Below, one piece after another: positions 1 through 11,884 of a stretch of 64,000 bases of DNA (position 1 is the stretch's first letter; each line of letters begins with the position of its first letter). The DNA is from Vombatus ursinus (Eukaryota; Chordata; Mammalia; Diprotodontia; Vombatidae), in assembly GCF_900497805.2 (NCBI RefSeq), contig NW_020954557.1, forward strand, positions 36,033,210-36,097,209, in the 5' to 3' direction. The notes under the pieces are model-generated. The model did not search any database. It was not told where the DNA came from and saw nothing but the letters and a program-made list of their open reading frames with translations. A program made the position numbers and the translations under genes.

Positions 1-1957
1 AGCTAGGTCTCCCTTACTGAAACTTTCTTATCTGCTATACCCCATTGCCTCTCTTTAGGAATAACAATACTTGTATTACCTGCTTATGAAAGTCAAATGA
101 GGAGAGTGGTATATGCAAAGTATTTTTGCAAATCTAATGTAAATGTAATCTGCTATTATCCTTCTTATTCATGAATATTAGTATTCAACAAAAAGAAGCA
201 TCTGTGAGATAGCAGATAAGAGGACATGCCTTGGAATCCAGAAGGCTTGAATTTAAGTTCTTCCTCTGTGACCCTATAAACGTTATTTAACTTCTCAATC
301 ATCAGGGTAACTCTGTAAGGCTATATAGGTTCTAAAGTTCCTGATCTGCATTTGAAGGGATCTTCCAAATCTGTGTTTCTCAAACTGATCACATCAAGGG
401 AGAGGCCAAAACAAAAACAAAAACAAAGGATCCCCCAAAACAAAGTTAATTTCAATAATTTTGAGTATAAAATTTATTTAGAGTTAAAAGTCATCTGAAA
501 ATTTTTAAAGCTATTTACTCACCTAATTACTGAGATAATATTTTCCTCTCAAAGTCTTGACTTTTAGAATTCTACCATGATAGAACAGCTTTAGGTTAAA
601 TCTGTAAAAACTGGGTTGCTTTAAATATAAAATCTCCCTTGCTTCCATTTTTTTTTTGTCGACAATGATACTATAGCAGGTCCCTGGTAGTTTTAAAAAT
701 ATTTAGAAAAATGATATGCAATAAAACAAGTGTCAGTCTTTTACATTCTGTTTGGTTGGGTGTTGTCAGTAGGTAAGCTGCCCTCCCTCCGGAATCAAGT
801 TGCAAACACAATCCTCCATAGTAATTAGAGCTAAGCACCAATTACAATACGTCTGATTTGTTCAGACTTAGTGCCTGCCAGTCGGCTGTTTCCTAGCACC
901 GAACATCACAGAAGCACCAGGTTGAAATGATGGAATTATTTATCTCTAAATGCAATAATATCTCATAGAGTGTTGGAATACAGAAGTGACTGGATTGTAA
1001 ACTTTAAAACTAAGGTAAGCATTACAGGTTGACCAGTATTTACACCTCAGGGATTTTATTTTTCCATGAAGTAAGAAGGCGTGGAGAGAGAACACTGAAA
1101 ATTAATTTACGGAGAAGTGAGGTGGTGTAGAACTAAAATAAATACTGGATTTGTTGGTATTCATTCCCTCCCCCATCCAAAAATTTATCCTATTCTTTTC
1201 CCCCTACGCTTTTATAAAATTTCAATGTAAATATCAAGCCAGGTTTTGCTGATTTTCTCCAGAAGCTGAAAATATTGCCAATTTCTAGAATTTCTTTTGT
1301 TCTTTACATTATCATAGTTTGTTGCGTTTCTTTAAGTTTGTGGAGTATTGCACTGCCACAAATCAGTTCAAGCAAGGATTCAATGGTTTGGATGTTTTTC
1401 ATACTTAGTTGATAGAGGAATCTTTCTGGAAACCAGGTGAGTTCAGGTCTCCAAAGGAGAGTATTTCCTAAGATGAAGTTTAGGCTTATGTTTACATGTT
1501 TAACAAGGTGGAGCTTCAATAGCCTGACTTTTCCCTCTGCTTTGTCCCTGAGCTTCCATTCCCAGGGACCCTCATTTCCATAGTTTTGGGCATTTGTGAA
1601 ACATGGATAGATGTTGTTTGTTTGGAAAGGACTTAGAGACCCAAGGTGTGAAGGTGTTGTTATTTTGATAACTCTCTGGGGGGCAGGGTTCTGATGGCTT
1701 CAAAAATATTGAGAAAGAGAACTTTTTTATTTCCATCTTTGTGGATCAGAGATATAAACATTGCAGTTTCAATGGACTGTTGACAAAAGGAGTGACTGAA
1801 ACCAATGTATATTGATCTTTACTTATAAATGACTGACTCCCAAATCTGTAGCTAATGTGATTAGCTTTAGATGAGTAGGATAATTCAGTGTGTTTATCAA
1901 AAGACAGGCAACTTGGAACTGGAAGGCCAAACTTTAATGCTGGCTCCCCATTACAGT

Positions 1958-1962
<5 letters not shown>
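1..1962. other. Unique intron sequence
   Basis: No repeat family or coding exon recognised. Short A-rich tract near 408-425. The part from about 770 to 930 is balanced in base composition and holds homeodomain-like cores (taattag, caattac), so it is the best candidate here for conserved non-coding DNA. Confidence 0.5.

Positions 1963-2052
<90 letters not shown>
1963..2052. repeat. Compound microsatellite (GA)n then (TG)n
   Basis: About 28 GA units run straight into about 17 TG units with no break (switch near 2018). The apparent open frames across it (Arg-Glu and Val-Cys repeats, or Ser-Leu and His-Thr on the other strand) are products of the simple repeat. Confidence 0.97.
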
Positions 2053-2053
<1 letters not shown>

Positions 2054-3392
2054 TATTAAATAACTTTGTTTTTCTGAATCTGTTTCATGATTATTGGATT
2101 GGAGATAATATTGACACATTTGACAGGCCTGTAGTAACAGCTGACAAATGATGTAAAACATGTGAAAGTAGTTTTGGACTCCTTGGAGAAAAAGTACCCA
2201 GTACTTTACAGATCCAAGGAATCATCACAGTTATAGCCTAAAAATGAGTTGCTATAAAAATTTATGATTGCTACTGTGCATTCAACTTAAGTTCCTACCT
2301 GTCACACTCTATCACACAAAGTACAAATACCATCATGATCCCCCATAGGCAAGCAACCCTCCAGTGTTGTAGCTGGTCTAACTACACTAGGTTTAGCTAG
2401 AATATATGTCCTGATTTAATTGTTTAATTTGTTCAAAGGGCCAGTTCTAATAATAATATCCTGATAATAGCATGTTTCTTGCTTTTACCTTTTGATTTGT
2501 AGATACAAGTATTATGGGGGAAATATAACAGTAAAAGTAAAACCAACCCCCTCCCACACATTTGTGTGTACACACATACACACATATACACACACACATA
2601 CATCCATTGGGCACTTTTTATTTCTTGCTTTTTTAATGACATCTCACCCAAAGTTTAGAAAAGAATGGCTGCTTGCAACTCCAAATATAAGGAATATACA
2701 ATTTGGGGATCTTAGGTTTCTATGTTTTTAATTTAGACTAAAACATCTTTTCCCAAAGTGAATTTGTTGAGCACTTGGCACACTTTTATGTAATATTTAG
2801 TTTTAGTTTGTGTATTATAAAGAAAAGGGAGTTTCAAAAAGATGTTTGAGACAGAAGAAGAGGGGGGAAATATACAAACTGAGCACAGCAGTTAAAAGTG
2901 ACAATTACAGCAACAAAATCATTTTAGACACAGACTAAAGAAAGTCAAAAAGAATGAGTAAAACAGGGTGATGTGACTAGTTCTCTATTAAAATTTATTT
3001 ATGTTTTTTCGAAGTTGGATCAATGAGCAGTAAATAATAGAGGTTACAATTTCATGTAAAATGGTACATAGTACCTTGCTTTTTTCTTTTTTTAAATTTT
3101 ATTTTCCTATATTTTATTTATATGTGGAAGAGGAACACTAACAATATAAAATACTGCTCCTGGAAATAGTTGCCCATTCCTTTATCCTCTAAAACAACTT
3201 ACTGAAAAGACAAATGTACGTATTTTTAGTCTACTTACCTAAGTAGTACTATGAATTATTAGTCTATCTGTCTTTTGGGGTCTTTTGCTAGTCCCTAGAA
3301 GACAGGGAAATTTAAAAATGGCACAAAGTCATTATAGAAATATATAAATAAACATAATCCATAGGCCAAAGTTTTCACAGCATGGTCTGATG
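2053..3392. other. Unique intron sequence with a short CA-rich tract
   Basis: An imperfect (CA)n/(TACA)n tract lies at about 2556-2604. Otherwise A+T-rich sequence without a recognised repeat, exon or RNA gene. Confidence 0.5.
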
Positions 3393-3422
3393 CAGGGGTG
3401 GGGAACCTGTGGCCTTGAGGCT
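3393..3422 (+). mobile_element. hAT-type terminal fragment (fold-back family)
   Basis: Starts caggggtggggaacctg, the terminal inverted repeat of the same fold-back family seen near 44065 and 51598, and is cut off after about 30 bases where MIR-like sequence begins. Confidence 0.55.
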
Positions 3423-3573
3423 GGGTTTAGAGTACTGAAGATTTCATCTCAGTTCTGTAGTGACCTTGGGAAAGTCCTTTAACCTCTAGGCCTCAGTTTC
3501 TTCTTATGCCAGGTGAGGGCATTAGACTAACTGATATTTAGCAAGCCGTCCAGGTCCAAATCTCTGGTCTACA
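3423..3573 (+). repeat. MIR/THER1-type SINE fragment
   Basis: Carries the core-SINE order: gaccttgggaaagtc, then cctcagtttcttc, then a tail like agactaactgatattt and ccaggtccaaatctct. Diverged and therefore old. Confidence 0.7.
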
Positions 3574-4360
3574 ATGAATCACATCAAAAGATATGGATGT
3601 CTGAAATGTCTGATGCTATTTTGAATATCACCAGTACCCTAAGGTCTGGTTGAGTAAAAAGACTAAATAGTGTTCATTTTCACATTTTCAGGATACTGCT
3701 TTGAATATAGAGAAGCAAAGCATGGGGAGGGCCTATTTTGCCACATAAAATTCAATTCCCTTTGGACCAAATGTCCAGCCCATAAAGCTTTCTTCCTCCT
3801 TTATCTCTTTTAAATCTCCCAACAAACCTGAAAGAGTTCACAGTATTTCTCAGGGAAGGAAGGCATTGATTACCAGGAGCTGCTAACTGTTTCCTGGCTT
3901 TGTCAAAGAGGGACCAGCAGTCTCATCTGACTTGGTACTAGTCAATTGAATTCATTCCTGGCCAGGTAGAGCTTTACCTTTCTGGCCATTTATGATATCT
4001 TCCCTAAACTATCTGTGCTGCTTGTGCTAGTAAATAAAGTCCTACAGAAGAATCTGTCTTAGAGTAAATCTTAAAAACAAAAAAAACAAACAAAAAAAAG
4101 GAACATCCTTGTTGAAATCTCAGGTAGCTCCTCTGTTAATGTTTCCTGTTAAGTTATCACTGGCTCCTGGTCAGCCTCCCCAGGTCACTTACCTCTGCTT
4201 TCTTTCTGCAGATGGGGCCCCACATACCCACACACCAGCTTTACTAAGGATAGTGAAAGGTGGAGTCAGGGTGACGTGCAATCCACAGTTACTGGAAGCT
4301 ATTAGCAGACAGCCACTGCTGTTTAACAACAAAGATGACTTCTCTCCATGTGAAGTTTTT
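3574..4360. other. Unique intron sequence
   Basis: No family recognised; an A-rich stretch at about 4073-4100. An open frame starting near 4109 overlaps the next MIR copy and is not supported as coding. Confidence 0.45.
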
Positions 4361-4482
4361 CACAGTGACTTTGGAGTCAAGTGGACCTGGGTTGGAATCC
4401 TACTTCTCTTATTAGCTGTGTGAACGTGGGCAAGTAACAGCCTCTGTGAGCCTCATTTTCTTCACCTGTAAAAACGGGTCAC
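4361..4482 (+). repeat. MIR-type SINE fragment
   Basis: Shows gactttggagtcaagtgg, gggttggaatcc, ttagctgtgtgaacgtgggc and cctcattttcttcacctgt in the MIR order. Confidence 0.8.
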
Positions 4483-5369
4483 CAAGATTTTCCCCCAAAT
4501 CCTCCAACTTCAGCCTTCGAGGTTACTGGCTAACAACAGAAAAGGATTTTCAAAAGCACCAAGAATGAGCATTGTTGCTAAAAGAGGATGCTACATACCT
4601 TCTACCACAAAAGTTTATAGTTGTGGTGTGCTTTCCTTTGGTGTGGGCAGTCATTTGTTAATGGCTTGGAAAGTTCTGGTTAATACTTAAACTGAGGAAG
4701 CGTCCTCCCTCCAGCAAAGGTGGGATTAGAAAGTAGTTATAGAGTAAACATTAACTGTTTCTTTAAACTGAACAGTGATTCTATGGTATCCCTTTTTTCT
4801 GATTTAAAAAAAAAAGAAAAAAGAAAATGGAATGTATTCATGTGACTTCTGAATGCAGAACACCTACATGCATTCCTATAACTTAAAATTTAATTTACAA
4901 AACAAAAGAAAACAAAATGTGTAGCCTAAATCAAAGTTTATGCTGGTGGCTTTGTATGCTGACCTCCATAGTTGCTGTGTTCCAGCCTCCTTTGATCAAT
5001 ACCATTTGTGTGAATTACAGAGGAAAGGACTCAGCTGAGGCAGTAGGGAGGGTCAGATGGTAGGGCTGCTTTAATTGGCTATAATGGAAGATCAGTTGCC
5101 ATTTCTTAGGTAAAAGTGCCTTTTTCAATACTTACTTGTTGTAATGTCCATCCATATAAACACTGCCAGCAGGAATTCACCAACAAATTCATGTTTCCTT
5201 TTAAGTGGTTTAAATCCTTTCACTGACTCAACCAGAATGGTTAAAAGGATGTTTTAGTAGACTTGGTTCTGTTTTCCTGTTCAGAACTTTCATAAAGTAG
5301 TACAAAATGGTGCATCATATGGCCTGAATCTTCTATGACTCATTAAATTTTAATAACCATAATAATCAA
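4483..5369. other. Unique intron sequence, candidate regulatory part at 4920-5120
   Basis: No transposable element recognised. The middle part is balanced in composition and contains cctttgatc (4989-4997), which fits the TCF/LEF consensus. Whether it is conserved cannot be judged from one sequence. Confidence 0.4.
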
Positions 5370-5600
5370 CATGTGCATAGCTCTTTATATTTGTAAAAAC
5401 CTTTACTGGGATTATCACATTTGAGTCTCACAATGTGCCTGTCAGGTAGGTTAACTGTAGGTGTTATTCAACCCATTTTTATAGGTGAGGAAAATGAGGC
5501 TCACAGAGGCTGTTACTTGCCCATGTTCACATGTCTAATAAGAGAAGCAGAATTCCAACCCAGGTCCACCTGACTCCAAGGATAAGATTCTCTATTCACT
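5370..5600 (-). repeat. MIR-type SINE, antisense
   Basis: Reads tataggtgaggaaaatgagg, ttacttgcccatgttcac and ccaacccaggtccacctgac, the reverse complement of the MIR body, with a preceding tail like gggattatcacatttgag. Confidence 0.75.
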
Positions 5601-5844
5601 TCACTAGATTGTTTATCAACAAAGCAAAGATGGTTAATTTCTCATTAGACTACCTCCCCCTGAAATAATGGACCAAGAACTGCTGTTCACCAAGTCACAA
5701 AGAAAAAAAAATTGACCAAATAAAAACCTTTTCTTTTTACTTTCCAGGGTCATTATATATAAAAAAAAATTTAAATGGTTCTTATAGATCTTAGATTGTA
5801 CAAACTTAAAAATGTGATTTGATTTTTTTTCCCAGCAGATCATT

Positions 5845-5970
5845 GGGTTATAACCTTGCCACTAACAAGCTATAGGACCTTGGGCAAGTCCTTAACCTTT
5901 CAGAAGCAATGGTTTTTACATTTTTAAAATGATGATGTTAGAAAGGTTGCTTGGGGTTCTCTAAATCAGG
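5845..5970 (+). repeat. MIR-type SINE fragment
   Basis: Contains gccactaacaagctatagg, accttgggcaagtcctta and a tail resembling the MIR 3' part. Highly diverged. Confidence 0.6.
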
Positions 5971-6899
5971 GCCTACAAGACCTCTAAAAACAACTCCTGA
6001 ACTATACAAGAAGGTTCTGAGAGCTTCCTAAAAATTCAGCCTTCCCTACGAAAGACTAAAACTAAGCTCCTTAAATTTCCAAATAATTCTGAAACATTTG
6101 GTTAAGTGAAGGGTAAATCACAAAATGTTACAACTAGAAGGGACTTTAGACTCCTTTCAGAGGAACAGTCTCCAAATGTTTAAAATGATGGCATTAGAAA
6201 GGTTGATCACCAAAGTCCCTTGCCTGAGTTTTAGGGGTCTCATAGGCCTTGATTAGACAACCTCAGGTAGTCCTGACAGTGCCTTCCTTTTCTGGAAGAA
6301 TAGTCCTCAAACCCTTCGAAAACACCTTGATCCATAGAGCTGGTGCCATTTTTGCTTGGGTGCTCAGATCCGACCACATTTTCTTTTTTAAACCAGGAAA
6401 TTTTATCCTCTGAATGAGCTTCACGTTCGCCCACTAGTCTAGATAATTTTAACACATTCCAATCTGAAGAACTGCCTTGACCTAACCCAGTTAGATTAAT
6501 TACCTTCTTGAAGTCATCTCCTCCTATGACTCTGAAATCAGTACAAGATTCGTGAAATTCTCACTTCCAATTAAAGATTAAATGGGGGAGGGGCATTTAA
6601 AATTATTTGAAGGACTTGAGGATTGATTCGAATCTTTCCTTTCTCCCTTTTTCAATGAATTTCATATTGTAGTTCTCTGTGTGCTTTGTTTTTAGATGGA
6701 AACCTCAGCAAAGGTTATTCTCTGGGGGTTGTAAGCTCCTCTCAGAGAAGGAAGTTAGCGTTCATTAGTTATGAACCCAAAGGTCCTTATGAGAAGTCGA
6801 CTATGGAATTTAAATATAACCATGCTCTGGAAATTCTTAGGGATTTCTGAGCTCTACCAAAAACAACAAAAACCCAAAGGATCATATAAAAACAATAAT
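5971..6899. other. Mostly unique intron sequence
   Basis: A weak MIR-like trace (aactagaagggactttag) lies near 6130. The rest shows no recognised repeat or exon. Confidence 0.4.
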
Positions 6900-7085
6900 T
6901 TGCATTTATATAAGTGCTTTGTGATTTACAACATATTTTGGTGGCAAAAAACATACAAGGCATAGGTAGCACAAGCATTAATTCCCCACATTTGCAAATG
7001 AAGAGACTAAGATTTTACTCAGTTAAGTGACTTGCCCAAAGTCACAGAATCATTAAGTATGTGGCCTAGGTTCTGATTAGAACCT
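6900..7085 (-). repeat. MIR-type SINE, antisense
   Basis: tgcaaatgaagagactaag, then gtgacttgcccaaagtcaca, preceded by the antisense of the MIR tail (gtgctttgtgatttacaac). Confidence 0.7.
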
Positions 7086-8214
7086 CAAGTAGTCCTTGAA
7101 AGACCTTTCTCTTTAAAGAATCTTGGACTTGAACCAAGATTTCATGACTCTGAAATTATAGCATGCTGTCTCTTGCTGCCTGAACTGATAAGAGCCCTGG
7201 TGACTGGTTGATCCAGGGAGGAGCTGGTGATGCATAAACATTAACAGATCTTGTGCTAATATTTCAAATGCCTTGACTACAACATCAATTTTCTTCAAAA
7301 ATAAAATAAAATAAAAGCTATAAAGGTAGGGGACTTGGTGTCACTTTAGGATTTCCAGCTATAAATGAGTCACCCCCTGCTGTCCTGTTTGTGTCAAATG
7401 GACATAATATCTGAAATGCTGCTGCATCCCAATGAAAGGCTCATCTCTTTCTTCTTTTTATAAACCCTGGTGTGGTGCCACTCAACTCAAAGTAGATCAT
7501 GACTCAAAATTTGCCGTGTGGCCTTGTTGCTATTTTTTGACGCGTTTGACTTCGTTATTACTTGTAAACTTCAGAGGTGATGCTCCAGAGTTATTTTTAA
7601 AAGGAAGATGCTTTGCCAGTCTGCTACTACTGTTCTTCCCCAGAAGGCACTTCGAATTGCCACAGGGAAGACTCAGGAACAGGACTGAGCTTGAAACTCT
7701 CTCTTGCTAAGCCTTTTGTTAGACTCAGTGCCAGAGACACACATTGGTCCGACACTATCTCTAGCATCGCTGGATTCTCTGCTCATCTTCCTCCTAAAAC
7801 TCAGTGTTCAAGGCAGCTTTTATTTCTTCACAAATCATTTTGAGCAAAGTCAGCTTGACAAGACACAAAAGAAAGAGACATTTGCTCCAGAGACAGAGAA
7901 ATTTTTGTTTTTGAAAGCTTCACCTTTCCTTCGTATCTGGATGTAGGTTGTGACTTGATTGAACCAATCACAAAGCACTGATATTTTAGTCTAATTATGC
8001 GTTTGAGCTAGACACAGTGCTAAGTGCTACTCAGAATTCAGAGAAAATACCATTCCTGGCCAAGAGAATCCCAGCCTAAATGGTGGGCCTAGATAGAACT
8101 TTTGGAAACATTGCTTCTTCACCTAAGATCTCCTTAACAAATGCCAAATTTTCTATGTAGGGAATTATGACATTTAGTCAAGCCTTATCAGAAAGGGAGA
8201 GAGACAGAGATTAT
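7086..8214. other. Unique intron sequence
   Basis: Overlapping open frames of 76-92 codons occur at 7432-7946, in different frames of the same stretch, without splice signals or recognisable domains. I see no gene and no known repeat. Confidence 0.45.
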
Positions 8215-8217
8215 ATA

Positions 8218-8252
<35 letters not shown>
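8215..8252. repeat. (TG)n microsatellite
   Basis: About 15 uninterrupted TG units after a tatgta lead. Confidence 0.95.
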
Positions 8253-8283
8253 TACAAAGGATACTAGCTTTTAGTCACATACT

Positions 8284-8450
8284 TTTTTAAATAATATTTT
8301 ATTTTCCCCCCAATTACAAGCAAAAACAATTTTTAACTTTTTTTTTAAAGTTTTTGAGTTCCAAATTCTATCTCTTCCTTCCTCCCCTCTGCCTCCGTGA
8401 GACTGTAAGCAATTTGATATAGGTTATACAAATTACATATACTTTTAAAG
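8284..8450. repeat. Common marsupial-type interspersed repeat fragment, family uncertain
   Basis: attttattttcccc, caattacaagcaaaaaca, tttttgagttccaaattct and aagcaatttgatataggt together resemble a very common marsupial LINE/HAL1-end-like repeat. The name is from memory and not secure. Confidence 0.45.
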
Positions 8451-9103
8451 TAGGCAAAAAAGGACACTTTATTATAATGAAGATTTTCCTTGAAAACTTT
8501 CTGATTTGACTTTGTAAGTCAAATGTTTCCCCGTTGTCCTACTTTAAGTAAAAATGTTGAGTTCTCACATGGATGCCTTTTGCTTTGTACTAAAATTGGA
8601 TTTTATATGTCGCTGAAGCAGGCACGTGCTAAAGTGGTTCTGACAGTGGTGAATTAGCACAACAAAATAAGATCACCAAAGTTCCTTTACAAATACATGT
8701 TCAGTTTATGCTGAAGTTTTAAAGATAGAATAAGTATATTTCAATAACTCCTATTTCTCTTGGAGACTTCAGAGAGAATGTTGAAATACCAGTTTCAGTG
8801 AGGAAAAGGACACTCCTGCATTGCCTAATAAAATAAATCTATCTTTTCATAGTCTTCCAAACATTCATTTGTCAGAGCCTCACTAACCATATTTTAAAGT
8901 TATTTAAAGGCCAAATTAGAGGGAGGAGTTACCCAGGACCCTGTAAAAAGCAAAGTCTAAGTACTTAGTGTATACTGGATGAATGGTCCCATTACTGATT
9001 TTTTTTTTCACTTGTGAGAATACTGTCTGTGAAAGTATTAAAAGGTTAAGCATTCCTTTTAAAGCATCTAAAAAGCCACAAACTCATACCATAGTTACTT
9101 CCA
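8451..9103. other. Unique intron sequence
   Basis: No repeat, exon or RNA gene recognised. Confidence 0.45.
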
Positions 9104-9371
9104 TGCAGCTAGGTGGGCCCAGTGAATGGAATGATTGACTTGGAGTCAGGAAGCCCTGCATTCAAATACTGCCTCAAACATTTACTAGCTGGGTGATCCT
9201 GGGCAAATCACTTAGCTTCCCTCAGTTTCACGTTCCTCAGGATAATAATAATAATAATACCTACGTCAAAGAGCTTCATGACGAGCAAGATAATGGGAGC
9301 AAGGAAATATACATGTGAAAGGCTCTACGGACCTTGTCACACAATATGAATCCTGGTTATTATTATTTTCC
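9104..9371 (+). mobile_element. tRNA-headed SINE with MIR/L2-like tail
   Basis: Head gcagctaggtgg, then cttggagtcaggaagcc, ctagctgggtgatcctgggc and cctcagtttc, followed by an (ATA)n stretch, a tail like gcaaggaaatatacatgtg and a final (TTA)n. A THER1/MIR-like 3' part on a marsupial SINE head. Confidence 0.75.
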
Positions 9372-9436
9372 ATGTTATATATGTTTTATATGTATATATG
9401 TATAATATTTATATATTACATATTTATAGTTATTTT

Positions 9437-9687
9437 TATTCAGTTATTTAATTAGTGTCCCACTCTTTGTGACCCTACTTGGGGTTTTCTTGGCAAAGAT
9501 ATTGGAGTGGTTTGCCATTGTCTTCTCCAGCTCATTTTACAGATGAGGAAATTGAGGCAAACAGGGTTAAGTGACTTGCCTAGGATCACATAGCTATTAA
9601 GTGTCTGAGGCCAGATTTTAACTCAGCAAGATGAGTCTTCCTGATTTCAGGCCTGGGACTTTATCCACTGAGCCACCTAGCTGCCCA
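9437..9687 (-). mobile_element. MAR1-like SINE, antisense
   Basis: Begins with the RTE/BovB-like tail (cccactctttgtgaccctac, tggggttttcttggcaaaga) and runs to cactgagccacctagctgcc, the reverse complement of the tRNA-derived head. Almost full length. Confidence 0.9.
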
Positions 9688-11474
9688 ATATATACAAAAT
9701 ACTAAAATATTAATAAAAATCCTTTATGTTTTCTCAATTCAACTTATGCTTTAGGTCCATGTCTTTGAAATCCCCCTAGTAACCCCTTAGGAGAATGAGT
9801 CTAAGCAATCAACAGAAATTGTACCAATACGGTTTGGAGTTTGCAGTATTCCATAGCATGCTCACCATGTGCATCAGTGAGCAAATGTGAGTGTGTATGT
9901 TTATTTTTTGTGGGCAGCCTTGTCAACAGAAGAAAGCCGGCCACAGCTAACTATCCCCCTCAGCTGCTCCTACATTGCTCTCACCTCCAGCACTCATGAT
10001 TGATGGCACCTGACAGGAGCTGTTTTTTCCACAGCCGGCTCATATGTCAGGCCGAAAGAACGAAGATCTGAAAAAGGAAGGGTTAGGATGTTAAGAAGCT
10101 AGCTAAGGTACTCAAAGTGTTTGGGGGTGGGAGAAAGGGAAGAACTAGAAAGAAAACAGACGTACAAGCATCTAGAGGTGATGGGAGATGAAAACTGCAG
10201 TTTAGACACATCTTACTTTTTTTTTTTAATTTAGGAAGTTTTTAGTTCTATAACTAGTACAGCAGTAATAATGGCCTTCCTTCCTTTCTCTCTGTGCTCC
10301 TTTGTGCTTTCTAGTTATTCATAACTGAAAGAAGGTTAAGAATGTCAGGTGCCCATGAGTAGAGATCAGAAAGAACCCTCACCCCCAAACACTGTCACAG
10401 GATTACGGCTAATAGAAGAACCAAACAAGTAGAGGTGAGAGTTTGGAGTCACCAAGTTGTTTCTGTCTTCCAGTCACCGATAGGCCAGTTTAGCTATAAA
10501 CTGTTTCAATGACATCATTTGACGAAACATTTTGTCAGGTGGATGAGGCTGCATTTCTAAAATGTTTCTCCCATTTATGTCATTTCCTTCAGTATCAAAA
10601 CAGTTATTCATTACTCAGTAGGTAGGCAATGACCTATACACATATACACATACATACACATCATACATAGTTGAGGCTTGGCCAAGAGCCAGTTTCGATA
10701 ATGAAGTCAACCATCAACCCATTTGACAGCATATTCTAAGCATCTCTCCCAGAGAAAATGTACTTGGGACAAGTGATACTCCAAGTCCTAAATTTAGAAA
10801 AAAAAACTGATTAAGCTACTTGTCTAATAGATCTTATTTTAATTCATCCTTATGAGTCAAATGTTCACTGAAAGAACAGGTTTGATAACACTGAAATAAG
10901 AATTACTTCTGAAAGAAATAACAGAAATTTATGAACATCACTCTTCTAAAACTTCCTAATTCTGATTTGTTGTAACCAGCTATTTACAGATTTATTCTTT
11001 TCTAGAGATTGCAATGACTTAGTTTTGTGTTGTAGTTCACCAAAAGGAGACTGTATGGAGATTTCGAAGTCTTAACTTAAATGGAGACCTGAGATCTTTC
11101 GTCAAGTTCAAAGACTTAGGAAATACTTTTAAGTGTCACTAAGTCTTCAGATAGGTTCCATTAAGTAACCATACAAATGTACATGTGTTACTGACACAGT
11201 TACCTGAAATGATCCTTTTGTTCACCTGTACAATTACAGTGGTGGGTGGCACAAGATGTTATTGATTTAGTAGCTATCTGTGTCTTTTGAGGCCTGCCAT
11301 CAAATTGAAAGCTGAGGGAGAAGATAGGTGTATCTTTGGGGGGATTTGGGGAGGAGAAAGTCTTAGCCTAAAACTAAACATGGATGGAAATTGGGATTGT
11401 TGAGTCATTGATTTTTAAATTCTATTTTCAAATCCAGGGCAAAGAGTACACGTATTTCAAGTTTATGTCATAAA
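9688..11474. other. Unique intron sequence, candidate regulatory part at 9820-10080
   Basis: The sub-segment from about 9820 to 10080 is more GC-balanced than its flanks and free of known repeats. A short (CATA)n tract lies near 10636-10668. No exon recognised. Confidence 0.4.
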
Positions 11475-11720
11475 TGTTGTTGTTGCTGTTGAATCGTTTT
11501 AATTATGTCTGACTCTGCCTGACCTCAGTTGGGGTTTTCTTGGTGAAGATATTAGAGTGGTTTGTCATTTCCTTCTCCAGCTCATTTTATAGATGAGGAA
11601 CTGAGGCAAGCAAGGGTAAATGACTTGCCCAGGGTCACACAGCTTCTGAGTCTGGATTCGAACTCAAGTCCTCCTGACTCCAGGCCTGGAGCACTATCCA
11701 CTGTGCCCCCTCACTTCCCC
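11475..11720 (-). mobile_element. MAR1-like SINE, antisense
   Basis: Starts (TTG)n, then tggggttttcttggtgaaga, ttccttctccagctcatttt and acttgcccagggtcacacag; ends at the reverse complement of the head. Some internal divergence. Confidence 0.9.
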
Positions 11721-11759
11721 TATTGTATATAGCTTTGTTTATATGTTTATATGTTGTTT

Positions 11760-11884
11760 CCCCATTAGACTGTGGGCTCCCTGAAAAAAAGGACTGTCTT
11801 TCACCATTCTTTGTGTCCCCAGCACTTAGCACAGTGTCTTGCATATAGTAGGTGCTTGGTAATGTTTATTTGCAAGTTGACTAT
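11760..11884 (+). repeat. L2-type LINE 3' end
   Basis: actgtgggctccctg, ttgtgtccccagcacttagc, acagtgtcttgcatatagta and ggtgcttggtaatg are the classic L2 3' terminal order. Confidence 0.8.

Noticed and set aside
1871-2161. Open frames with Arg-Glu, Val-Cys, His-Thr and Ser-Leu repeats on both strands
   Set aside because: They are the six-frame readings of the (GA)n(TG)n microsatellite.
7432-7946. Cluster of overlapping 76-92 codon frames
   Set aside because: Three frames of the same stretch are equally open, which is a base-composition effect, and none shows a domain.
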